Both the position numbers and the translations under genes were made by a program. From Casuarius casuarius (taxonomy: Eukaryota > Chordata > Aves > Casuariiformes > Casuariidae), in contig PTFA01000035.1 of NCBI GenBank assembly GCA_003342895.1, positions 3,796,703 to 3,860,702 on the forward strand: a DNA stretch of 64,000 nt. The letters are read 5' to 3'. The notes below the pieces were generated by a model. The model had not been told where the DNA came from. It did not search any database and saw nothing but the letters and a program-made list of their open reading frames with translations. Shown here one piece after another: positions 28,701 to 41,600 of the stretch. Within the stretch, counting starts at the first letter, position 1. Each line of letters opens with the position of its first letter.

Positions 28701-30914
28701 AGTCTCTTTGTCGATGCTACAAACTCTGTTCCTAACCCAATAAGCTTGGCTATGTTTTACTTTTAATACACTCGCTATTAAATAGGCAGGACCGCATAGC
28801 TAGCTGATTCATACCATGTCAGTAGAAGCAGGGACGTGATAGGAGGACAGCTGTTTGGCTCTTCAGCTGATGTACAGTGGCTGTTGACAGTCATTCCTTT
28901 CTGCATCTTTAACCTATTCACCCATAGCTGAACGGGGAACATCGCCTCCTGCATGTTGCTGACCTTTTGATCAACAGCCCTTGCACTTGTGGCTGGGTTT
29001 GAGTGGTGAAGGAGTGGAGGTGGCAGATGCTACCACCCCTAAAAGGACAGATATTGGGCTGGCACCTTCCCTGAAGCAGTGGTTAGTTTATACAATGCCT
29101 CTGCTGTTCACTCCAGACCTAAAATCCCAGTGAAATTGCAGAAGCGATGACAACCTTTGTAGGTTTTCTTGTTTTGTTCTGTTTTTCTTTTTTCTTTTGA
29201 ACTAACAGGGAAGTTCTGCAGAGGCGAAAGTAGCTGGACCAGCCTTAGATTCAGGCTGCCACAGGCAAATTGGTGGGAGATATACCCAATAAAGCTCTGT
29301 TGTAATCCACACAGTAAATCTGTGTGTTTAAACACAGAATTTGCTCTGTTCGTAGTGTCAGAAGAAGAGAATCTTATTTCAGTTATGAATCTTAGTCTAA
29401 CGATAATAATAAGTATTTGTTCGCAGGAAGGAGTGTGATTGTACCTGATGTGGAAACACTTTAATATTGCCCCTTAGGTGTTTGTTACTTTTTTTCCTCA
29501 TCTGTTTGGCAGTATTTCTGATTTTCCTGAGGTTCTCTGGAATTGCAGTAGATAAAAAATTTTGTCCCTTTGCTTTTCTGCTCAAATTGATTTAAGAAAA
29601 AAAAAAAGGTAAGGAATAATAATTCAGTGATTTGCCTGATATGGTTTTCTTGTTTACCTGAGTCTCCTCACAAACATGTGAGTTGGTTTGTGTCTAGATT
29701 TAGAACAGTCTAAACTGGAATTTCTTCTTTTGTCAAAATTAAAAAAAGGATGAGGCAAAGAAGGGAGGAGGTGGAAGTGAATGTAAGTGTAAATCTGCTT
29801 TGAAATTTTTTAAAAAAATCCATGCTCAAATAGCAATAGGGAAGTCCTAGTGGGTGCAGTAATAAACTGGTAATACTCTTCTCAAGTGGTGGATAACACA
29901 GACATGTTAGGACACCCCAAAATCCCGTTAGTGCACATTCTGTTATGGTTTGACAATTTTTATGGATCCTTGAGAACTTCATGCTAATAAATAATTATGC
30001 TGAATTACACTATATGGGAGAGAGGGAGAGAACGAACTGTAGCAGAAAGTTGCAGTAAGGGGCCAAAGATTTTCCAGTAACACCCAAACAAAATTGTATT
30101 TTTGGAATAGTTTTACTTCCAGGGCTCGTAAGCACATGTAGCCAAGATTTTACATCTGCAGTGCATGTTGAGGTCCTGAGAAAGCTAGTAGGCCGTTGAT
30201 TGGCAGAAGTGGTGAGCAGACTTGGAAATATGTAGTAAAAGAATCTGTCTAAGGATTTGATCATTGAGTCCCAGTATCTGAAGGGTTCATGTATGCCTGG
30301 AGAGCTGTAGGTACTACAGTCATACAGGTCATCATGAGTCAGATTTCCTGATTCAGTGCTCCATGGCTAAGGCTATGGTGGAGGATAAGGTGGCAGGCTT
30401 ACTAAGATGTATATTACTTTGATGGTTCACCCTATTTTTTAGGCCTGTGGATGGAAGGATTATACCGGCTCGACCTCCCCCACCTAAAGGTGTTCCTGGA
30501 AGGCCACCTCCACCAAAACTCTCTGCAGTCAAGACCTCCTCCCTAAAGGTCCCTCTTTCCTGTTCCACATCTGACATCGCTTGTGATAAAAAAAACAGCA
30601 AGTTCAGACTGGGACCCAGGAGAGCAAAGAGCCAAGTCTTAAAAAATCAGGATCCAGCATTACCTCCTAGGCCTAAACGAGGTCATCCTCTCTACAATAA
30701 ATACATGGTGAGAGTTGAGATATTCTGTCTGCGATTATTGTTTACAAAACAGTGCTGGTGAAAATGGTAGTGAAAAAAATATGAAGGTAGGTTACTATGA
30801 TACAGCTGTCACAATTCATCTATCAGCAAAGTCTTCCTTAGAAAACACTAATAGATAAATAGTAATATGCAATGGAATGTAACAGAGGAGAAAGCACTAT
30901 ATAAATGCTAAGAG

Positions 30915-30967
<53 letters not shown>

Positions 30968-32556
30968 NGTGTGTGTGTGTGTATTAAAAAAAAAAAAAAA
31001 AGTTAGCCTTCAAAATCAGCTCAGAGACTGAGCCTGTCCCTCCTAGGGTTTTCATCCTGTTGATGCCATGCCTTTTCATTCTAAAGTGTTTCTTTTGGTA
31101 TTGTGTGCATTTTTAGAGGATAGGAAGTATAAATAGATGAATATCAGTGATAAAAAGGAGTCTTCCTCTAGATGCTTAGAACTGGTTAGTGAGCAGAGCT
31201 AGGGACTGCTTGAACCAGTGCTATTGCCAAAGAAGTGAACACACAACCATAGCGTAAAAACAACATTCAGCCCAAAGTGGAAGCCTTCTGTTGCCTTCTC
31301 TTTGATCTGCACTCCTGCCTTTAGATGCTTGGTGGAGAGGAGGAGTAAAAGAAAAAGCGGTATCTTAGCATGAGCAGGGACATGAGCTGAGATATGGGAA
31401 ACATGTTGATTGCTAGCTGGTATACGCCTTCCTGTTTATGTAAGAAACATTTGACGTATTTCATAGGTGAGATTTTTTTCCAGTAGCAGTTCACTAGTAA
31501 TTCCCTGCTCTCACATGTTAGCGTCTATGAAATTTTCCTCCCAGACTGTTTCTCCAGTGCCCTCCGTGACAGAAGAACGCTTTCCTGTATTACAGTCCAT
31601 TGCTGAACATCAGGTACCGTGTGGCGTGGTGTAAGTTAGGTGGCTAAGATACCTTTAAAACTGATGACAACACTCAGGTTTCTCCCAAGGGCAGTTCATA
31701 CCGCCTGCAAACTTGTTTTGAATGCTTTCCAAAGGAACCTGTCTTCTTCTGCCAGACTCCTAAATGGGTATAGTAGGTGGTCTGAGTAGTTCCATCATCT
31801 GAGTATTTTCACATGCAATAGAAATTTGAGATGCTTAGGAATGAAACAAACTGTTCTGTTCCCCTCTATTTCTGTTCAAGCTACCTGTGCCTCATGGAGT
31901 TGCCAAGGAAAACTTTCTTCCCAGGAACCATGGAGAACTGTCCTGTAAGGTAAAGCATGTGTCTCTACTGATACATATTTAATCAGTAAGATTCCTATTA
32001 TATTAAAGCATTGAATGCTTTAACATAACCTATAGAAGGTTACACTGAAAAATATAGTAGTGGTTTATTAAATCTTTAATAAAAACAAAACAACCACAAA
32101 AAAGAAAAGATGAAGCGCCTTAAAGCGTGGGGACAGTCTGCTGTGGAGCAGAGCGACAGTAATTACTTGGAGTGCCAGAATGGAGAGGAAGCTGGTAAAG
32201 TTCCTCTGTCTCCTGTGAAGGTTCTCACTTCCCTTGCTGCGTGTCTGAAAAGTGGGCAGAAGGTAAGCATTTAGTTTTGTAATGTGCTGTACGTGACACA
32301 CCAGTGAACTAGCTTTGACGTATGGATTTCAAAGTATTTTCCTCTCTTTTTGCTTATATAGGACTTAACCTGTTTTAGGGCATGACTGTATTACTACAGG
32401 ATAAATTTTAACAAGTAACTGAGCTGTAAGCAGCCTTTTTGATTTTTATCAGAAACCTACATGGTTGAAATAGATTTCTGTGGAATCAGTTGTAATTCAT
32501 ATTATTCTGTTCTTATCTTTATCCATGTTGGGGATTTTTTTTAGAGTTGTCTTTTT

Positions 32557-32642
<86 letters not shown>

Positions 32643-35600
32643 ATGCAATGAATTACATTCAAAGTAATTCACAGTGATTGTCAGTACAGGCTAAAGCCTA
32701 GTGGGTGAGATAGAGATGAAGGCTCAGCATTGATAGTATAATTTCCCTTATAAAGATCCCATAACAAACTTGTCATTTATCCTCACCGTTATGTTCCTGT
32801 AAGCAAAGGCCTAGTGGCTTGTTCTCCCCTCCAAAATATTTGGCAGGTGACAGATCTGCTGCCCCTGCTGTGTGTTATAGGGATAGTTGGGCTGAGATGC
32901 TCTCTCAAAGCAAGGAAGTAAGAAAATACTCGGTGACACAGCAAGCAACAGCACACTGCTGCACACAAAATTGGGCATAACCCTTGCCTCGAGGGTTGCT
33001 AAGAAAGCTCCAGAGAGCTGAGGCTTTGTCTGCACTAGGAAAGGTTGCAGTGATCACTCCCTGCCTCCCTTCTGCTGGATGAAAAATAGATTTCAGTGAA
33101 ATCCCTTCTGGTTTATATTGGTAAAAGACATACAGGACGCAGACCCATCAGTCTGTGACTAATACTGATTGTCACCTCCAAAGGTATGATATCATAACAA
33201 TATTGTGTCCAAAATCAGAAAATGACTTTCAGAATAAATAACAGGGAATCTGTATTAGTATCTTTCATGATTTATAAACTACTTGGATTTATTTATTGTT
33301 GACAGGATTCAAACAATTCTCCAAAGGTTTCTGACAGAAATGCGCCTCATGCTGTAGTCTTGCATGATTTTACTGCAGGTAAGTACAGGTGAATATTTTG
33401 GAAGCTTGCTTTACTCCACAGCTTTCAACATGGGAATTTTCTTAGGAATTACAACTTAAAAATAATCAGGAAGCTCAGCCTGCAAGTTCTGCGTGTGAAG
33501 TTGTTCGAATCCATGGGTTTAGCTATAGTTGGGCCAGTCTTTTAGTTAAACTAAACTTGTTTAGCAATGTGTATTTAAGGCTTTTTAAAAACGCATTCTG
33601 CTTTTGTCTGGGGTATTCATATCAAGAAGGCTTTACTTAGAAAAAAATCAGCGCCTGTGACAGCTGCTTTAACTGAAACGATGCTGTCTTACAGAGCACG
33701 CTGATGACTTGGACCTTCGTTCTGGAGACACCGTTTGCCTTCTGGAGAAAATCGATGCTGAGTGGTACAGAGGAAAATGTGGGAATCGCACAGGGATATT
33801 TCCTGCCAGCTTTGTTAAAGTAGTTGTATGTAGGCTTTCTTTCTGCTGCTATATAAAATCCTATTGCATTTGTTTTCTGGTTCCGGTTTACTATAGCTCC
33901 TGTGTGTTTTATTCCATTCGCTATTTCAATAACCCCTTTCCCTCTGGCAGCACAGAAGACGTATCGATGTGTTTGCATGGTATTAGAAAGATGCTTGATT
34001 TGGCAGCCCCACTTATGGTCTGGGTATTATGTTCCTGTTAATTTCAAGCCGAGTGGGAAAACCACATCCCTCACCAGATTCCCTCTGTTAACGGGGGTAG
34101 TTTCTCTGGGACTGTACAGCAGGTTATTTTTCACAGCTGCATTTAAGAATCAAAATTCAGCAAGGTGATTGCTTTTTTGCCCCCTGCCGCGGCTTCTCTC
34201 TCGCTCTTGTCTGCTTGACCTGTGCCAGGGTCACCGCTTTTACAGCCAAGTAGCGTGCTGGAGCAGGGTAGCGATTCAGCCCAACAAAGCATTGTTTTCC
34301 TTTCCAAAATTATTTTTCACCTGGATCGCGTCCCTGAAGTGGCGTATGGAGGGAGCACACATGGGTGCGTTGGCACAGTGCAGGGAGGCTGTTACTGCAG
34401 CCGAGCAGCGTAAGCAAGCCTGTCACTGAGTGGGACGCTTTGCTGTAAGCCGCAGGCGAGAGACAGGTACTGTTTTGGAGCCCAGCTGATATGAATTGGG
34501 CAGCTCATCTTGGACAGAGATAGAGGATGGTTCGGTGCCTCAAAAATCTGGGTCATATCCGTTGCCTGCCTCTTAAGATTGAAGTCCCTTCTGCAGCAGC
34601 ACAGAGGGCCGCTGGGCCGTGCTCACCAGCCCCGGGCCCGGAGCAGCGCTGCACCGCTGCCAGGCTGCAGGGAAGGCGGCCGGCTGGGCTGGGCATTAAA
34701 GACGGCAAAAGCTTGTGTTCAGCTGGGGCAGCTGGCAGAAGGAGATGAGAACTGCTGCTACATCAAAAATACTAAATATTCGGTAATCATCGCAACGTGT
34801 TAGGTAGGGTGCCTGTTGAGTTTGTGGTGGTGTGATTGTAGAGGAATTTTAGCAGTTGAAAACTTGCTGAACAAAAAAACCAGACTCATGGTTAGAAATA
34901 ATGCAGCAAAGCTCAACTTACTTCCACAAGGAAGATTTGCTAGCTAAATCAATTAGCCTCTTCTACACAACCAATTTAATTTACAAGTTCTCATTACTGA
35001 TGACTAGTTAAGAAAAGACCGTGTTAATGGAATGAATATTTGGGGGCAAATTCAGCGTTGATACAAACGTACAATTTCATAAAAGCGAGGGAAGATGCTT
35101 TTCAAACTTCTGTTTTAGTTTTGAAAGGCAATTGCCCTTTGAGTACAAAAGTCTTTTGTTTCAGCAAAATTTGAAAAAGCTATTAGGGAAAGAGAACAGT
35201 ACCTGGACTCATTTACTGAGTAAATTCTGATTCCTGCTCATTCATGTCAGAGCTTTGATCTGGATACAAGGTCTCTGTACAGTACAGTACAGTGTGTCTC
35301 ACAATATTGAGCTGGATAGCAGGTTGATGTCTGAACATCCAATAACAATACATTATTATTATTTCTTTTAAAACTTTCAGAGCACCACAAACATTAGCAA
35401 GAGTGTTGCAAAGATTATTTTTCCTGTAAGGCAGCGTGACTTCATCCACTCCTCCCTAAGAGCTAATGAAAGGTTCTTGTTGTTTTTATGGGCACTGGCT
35501 TATGTGACAGGGAGCAGTGACCCAAGACCCCTAGCTCGGGTTTGTAGTAAAAAAATACAATTGCAGGCCTCTTGCGATAACGAACTGGCTGTGTGATATG

Positions 35601-38600
35601 TACATAGTGATTTTGTTTTAATTAAATTTCTCCAAGGCTTATAATTAGCACATGGTGCCTAGCTGCAAATGAGATGAAAACAATTACTTTGTTTTTTTCC
35701 AGACTAACCTTTCTTTGTACACAGCCACTGCATCTGTGCTGAAGTGAGATGTTTTTGTTCCGAGTACAGATGGCAAACGCTGGACTACCAAACCCCAAAC
35801 ATCTAAACAGTAATTTTGTCTATTGTGACATTTTTTGTGCTAGTAGATCAGACAGCAATTATCAATTGAAAGTTTGGTGCTATGTAGTAGCATCCAGTCC
35901 CATTTTTCTGTCAATCAACCACGCACAGTAGAAATATTAAAACATACTAATAATAGAAGCATTAAATAGTGCTTCTTGTTTGCATGAGGTTGAAAAATGA
36001 GAAATTAGACGTACAAAAACAAAAAGCTCATAAATACAGTCGTATATCAGAGCATCTGAGTGATTGTGTAGTGTCACATGGATGTCACAACTAGAGTTGA
36101 TGCTTAATTGCAAATAGATGATTTTAACAACAGCTAAGTTTACTATAGTTACATTTATGTATTTTTTCTTATTAGATTGATGTTCCAGAAGAAAACAGGA
36201 AAAAAATACTCTGTTCATCACATTCTATTAAGTGAGTCAGATAAATCTTACTTTCTTTTTCATCTTGATTTATTAGGAAGTAAAAAGAAAGATAAATTGG
36301 AAGCTGGTGTCATCTGCACTTAACTTAATATGGTTAACGGCTACCTCACCAAAATATATTTTAATGTTTTGACAGCTTAATTTTTAAAAGTTTATGAAGT
36401 TTTAATAAGACTTTTCCGTTTAAGTAAAAGATAAAAACTAAAAACTCACTTAATGGGTTCAAAAAAATCAGTTGATCACTTTTCTCTTAAAAATAAGTCT
36501 GTTTAAACAGATGTAGCCCCCTTCACTCCCTTTCCCTCCTTTTTAGATCTATTAGAAGAGCATCTCCCATAATTTATCCTAAAAATAATTTAGAGAAAAG
36601 TTGAAGCAATTATTTGGTTAACTTCAGCAGCATCGCACTCTCCTCTTTTCTCCCGATTTTGGCTGTGTTACTTTCATCCCACGTCCTAAATAAGAGGTGA
36701 CGTTCCAGGGCTTCTGCTTGTTTGACAGATTAAGAAGAAATAGACTGGAATATAGCTATACTTTAAGTAGAGCTCTCTATCTAACTTTAAAGTATTGTAA
36801 TTATACAGGTGAATCTGAGATTCTCTTAGACCAGATTTTCAGATGTACTGGACTATGCATCAACCATTTTATTTGCAGGGTTAAGCACTTTCATTTCTGG
36901 TTTGCATACAACTTGTTGTAAGAGCTGTGGACAAGGAATAACTTTCCATAATATTTCTACTCAGTGATGGGTTGTTAGATTTCACAACCAAGTGAAGTTT
37001 AAACAGTGATTAAAGCAGAGTCAGGCTGAGATGACCTGCAAGGCGAGTCTTCACTTTGGAGAAACCAAACCTTGCACAGCTTGAGCTGGGGACTAGTATC
37101 AATGGAATTAACAGTTTGACTTGTCTTAACTGAAATTTTATTTTTAAAAGCTGCTCCTGCAACTAACAAATAAAAACAAAGTAATACAGCCGTCCTGAAC
37201 CTTTTAGGAAGGAATGACTGGGGTAGGTGGGTGGGTAGAAATCAAGTTTCTACATTCGATTAAATGATGATGTAGAAAGAAGTAAAGTCTATTTCTACTA
37301 TTTCTACTTTTCTGGCATGGCGTTTATGGTAGTCCACAAATTTTTATTAAAACAATTTTTTTCATTCTATTTAAGCTAGGAAAAAAGCTTAATTCACTGT
37401 TCAGTATCATACCAAATTCTTTAAACTTAACAGATGTATGAATGCTGCTCTCTTAGGTAGATAACTTACTTTCCCACCCTTGGGATGGATTGTACAGAAT
37501 AAAGTTTGTCAAAGTACATAAAAACTATTTTTCCCCTATAAAACCTCCATATATTTGAAACTTGGGACAAATAGAAGCCCCCCCCCCCCCGCCATGGTTG
37601 ACTGTGTCTGAATTGGATGCTAGCTCAAAAAACCCTCAAACCCTTAACAGCCCAGAATCGAGGTGATTTTCTTGCTACCTTTGGAAGGGGAAGAAGGCCT
37701 TGTGCCAAATACTGCAGCAACCAGGAATTGAATGCAAAAAGCATGTATTGATCCAGCCCCTTCAAACACCATATTCGTCCTCCTTAGAGAGCAGAGATAA
37801 CCAAAGTTAGACCCCAGTTTTCCACCTGTTCTATCTTCAGTGCATTCTTTCCCCTTTTTAAATGAAATAATATCAGTCTTTTTTTGTATAATGCTGCCTT
37901 CTTACTACTAAGTGGACAATAATAGTAAATATATAGCTTTTCTTGTTTGTACAGAGGCCCAAGATGCATTGCACGATTCGAATTTATTGGAGACCAGAAA
38001 GATGAGCTCAGTTTTTCAGAAGGTGAAACTATTATCCTTAAAGAATATGTAAATGAAGAATGGGCCAAAGGAGAGCTCAGAGGCACATCTGGAATTTTCC
38101 CCTTGAATTTTGTGGAAGTAATTGAAGATCTGCCAGAAACAGGTATGAATATGTTAGCAACCCTGCAAAAAACTTCCTCAAGAACATGGTTTTGTACTGC
38201 ATACATACAGGTAGTATAAAAAGATATAGGGTAAAAGTCCAAAAGGACAATGCACGGGGGAAGGAGTTGGAAAGAGGAGAGAAGACATAAGAAATAGTAG
38301 GACTTAAAAGTTGTTCTTAATAATTACTTCAAATATTTAAAATTTCCAGCATTAGTAACATTTTGAAAGTCACTGCTGCTATTCTAAGCTGTCCTTTGCT
38401 ACACAGGTATAGGAGCATCACTGAAGAACAAGATGGAAGTTTCCTCTTCCCTCCCTCAGGTAATAGGATTTTATAGGCTGGGGCCAGAGTTTATGTAGAG
38501 CTTTCATAGACTTACACAGACTTTCTATTATAATGGCAAATTTGCTGCACAGCTTAAATTGCAAACTTAACACGACTCCCACAGTTGCGTAATGTTGCAT

Positions 38601-41600
38601 GGTTACATCTAGAAATTTGACAGTTGGTCTAAATTGATAAATTTATAACTTCTTGCAAATTAACCTAAGTTTCTTTTTTTAATCCTTTGCGCCTATGCAA
38701 AGTTTTCATTAGCTCTATTCTTTTTAAGTATTGTTGCAGTGGATTAATTTTGAATTTCTTATTAATCCTGTCTCCAGCCACTAATGATAAAAATGAATGC
38801 TTCTAAGCACAGGCAGAGTTCTGTGATAATTACTGAAATGCCATTCTAGTCTATGTGTGCAGTGACGGGATTGTATGAGGGAAGAGTCAGGATATCCAAG
38901 TCTGCCCCTGTTTTCACCAGAATTGATGAGCTTATGGTCTCCATTAACGCTTCGGAAATTAATTTTTTGTTGTTGTTGTTCACTTTAATAGAACAACAGA
39001 CATTCAGTAGAGTGGTGTGAAGCACTTCATGATTTTACAGCAGAAACCAAAGATGATTTATCCTTTAAAAAGGGAGACTGCATCCAAATCCTGGAACAAG
39101 TAGATTCAGAGTGGTACAGAGGAAGACTGAATGAAAAGGAAGGGATTTTCCCAGCAGTTTTTGTTCAGACCTTCTCAGGTACAGTGCTCCTACTAGAAGG
39201 CAAATCATTATTTCATAGGTTTTGACCGTAAGATACTGAGTTTGGGGAGAAGCCAACTATTCCATTGCATTACAAGCCACGTGACACCTCTGATATAATA
39301 TCCTAAAGCTAAACCAGGTCCTGAAGTATTATCACAAATAATAGCAATATAGTGCTTTAGACATCAAGTAATCTGGGGAGCGTGATGTAGGTTCTGAAAT
39401 GGTTAAACAGTTTGGTTTGGGCACAGGCAAAACAGGGCCATCAGCCGCAGTCCGATTTCTCCTTTTCACTCATGCAGCTCTTGAGCTATCTTCAGTAGGA
39501 CTTCAGGGCTGTAAATGATGGTGGGGAGCCAGAGTCTCTCTCAGCTGGACAGAAACACTACCGCGACTGCTCAGTCTTCCCACAAAACTACTGTAATTGT
39601 GTTGGTGGAAGAGGAGATTAACTGCTGGCTCTCCTAAAGCTGCTCTTTTTCCCTAGAATCCATGCGGTCAAAACCTTCTCAGAGGACTCAAAACAATCAA
39701 GTTTGTTTTTCATAGTTTGAAAGTAAAGCCATGAGTGAAAGCAAAGCAGGAATAAAGCCCACCTAACTGGCAGACAGCTCTAAGTGCAGCTGTACAAACC
39801 CACTTTCACCTCTAAAGAGGAAAATACAGCTTTCATTCGATACTGCCATTGGAAAGTTTAAGAAAGTTGACTTTAAATGTAGCCCCTTTATAAGCAGGGC
39901 ATGAGAATTAGTACTGTAAAATGGACTGGCATGAGTAGAGACAGGCTTTTTTTCCCCCAGCAGGACACTGCATTTACTAAACATCAGCAGTGGGCACTGT
40001 ACTGGGGAGAGACCACAAGGAGGACAGGAAACTTCTCTAGAAACAAAGATACATAGTTCACTCCAACCCAAATAACTTGTGTTGTCCGTATTCTGCAGCC
40101 AGGGTAGAGACGTCACAATCTCAAGGAGGCAGGAAAGGAAAAGCCAAAGCTCTTTATGATTTTCATGGAGAAAATGAAGATGAGCTTTCATTCAAAGTAA
40201 GTACCTCTTAACCAAATTTTTAAAACCTATAGTCACAAGGAATGCTTAAAAAGGATTTACCTGTATTAAAAACAGACTTAAAATGAATGAAGCGCAAGGA
40301 TGAGGAATAAATACTAACACATTTGATAAAGAGCCTTTCTCAAAGGTTTTGTCCTTACCAAAACTTCAAAGATTTCACCAATATGGAACAGAAGACACTG
40401 AAAAAAGGTCAGGAATCGGAGTCTACCTCCGACTTAACTATTCCAGCAAACTTGACAAAACAAAACCACCCTCATTTTGCAGAACAGCTATATTCAGTTC
40501 TTGATCAGTTGATACAGTTAAAGGAGCCTCTTGTTTAATTAGAAAGGCAGCAGAGAAGGTGTGATAACAGCAAGAGCACCAGCGTTACAGCAGCGATGGC
40601 TCTAAGGGACGCCTAGTATAGGAGAGTCTGGGACTCCAAAAGGGTTTGGCAGCATGATACATAATTGCTGTGGGGGCAAGGGGAGAAACGCAATTCTTGC
40701 TGGATGCCTAGATAATGTTAAGCAGCATGAATAAGAAACAGCATGCCATTTTAGATTCGGAGTCATGATTTAGATAACTATATCCTCAAAAGCAAGTTTC
40801 TGAGAAGCAGCAGACTTTCACAGCAGGTCCAAAAGAGCATTTATTAGCAAGAACATACTCTTTTCTCTTTCTAAGGCTGGCAAGATAATTAGTTTCTGCA
40901 TTAGGAGCTTGCAATGCTGAAAGAATAGGTGATTACTTAAAGAGGAAAAGGGGGACTGAGGTACTGGAAGAAAGGCGAGGGCTATGACAATACTTCAGAT
41001 GAAGGGTGGGGCATGGGAAGATGAAAACAGGAACAAAGATCAAACAAGATCTGGAGTTTATTTGAAAGACCAGACTGAAGTTAGACTGCTGCGTACCTTT
41101 TGGGGAACTTCTACTGAGAGGAGAGCTCACAAGTGTTGGAAATAATGGGACTAAATTGAAAGAAAAGCTTTGAAGCATTTGAAGAAACGCTTTAATAAAG
41201 TGAGAGTATGCACAAACAGTGCGTAAGGCAGCAGCCTGTAGGCCAGCTAACATACCTACCTAAAGCGCTTAAGCAACACGAGAAGTTGTTCAGCCGTACT
41301 ACTTTTTCTTTCCAGAAAGTGGTGATTTTTCAACATATGACAGGTCTTTGCTTACCTTAATAGAAGTTACAACCCTTTTTGGCAAATGTAGTCTTAAAGA
41401 GGCCTAACTACCCGGAGAAGAGAGACTGACCTTGTCTTAACTTGTCTTCTGTGTGATTGATATGAACTGCTTCTGAAGAACATCAGCTTTGCATGCATTA
41501 ACATTTTACAGTAAGCTGTCCTGGCTCACGTTACTCATTCTCTTGCAGGCAGGCGATACGATAACAGAGCTGGAATCTGTAGATGAGGACTGGATGAGTG

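Noticed and set aside
32480..32677. Open frame with a run of Phe
   Set aside because: It is a direct translation of the 82-base T tract.
33490..33520. tRNA-like T-loop (GTTCGAATCC)
   Set aside because: The bases flanking TTCGAAT do not pair into a 5-bp stem and no D-arm, anticodon arm or acceptor stem can be drawn.
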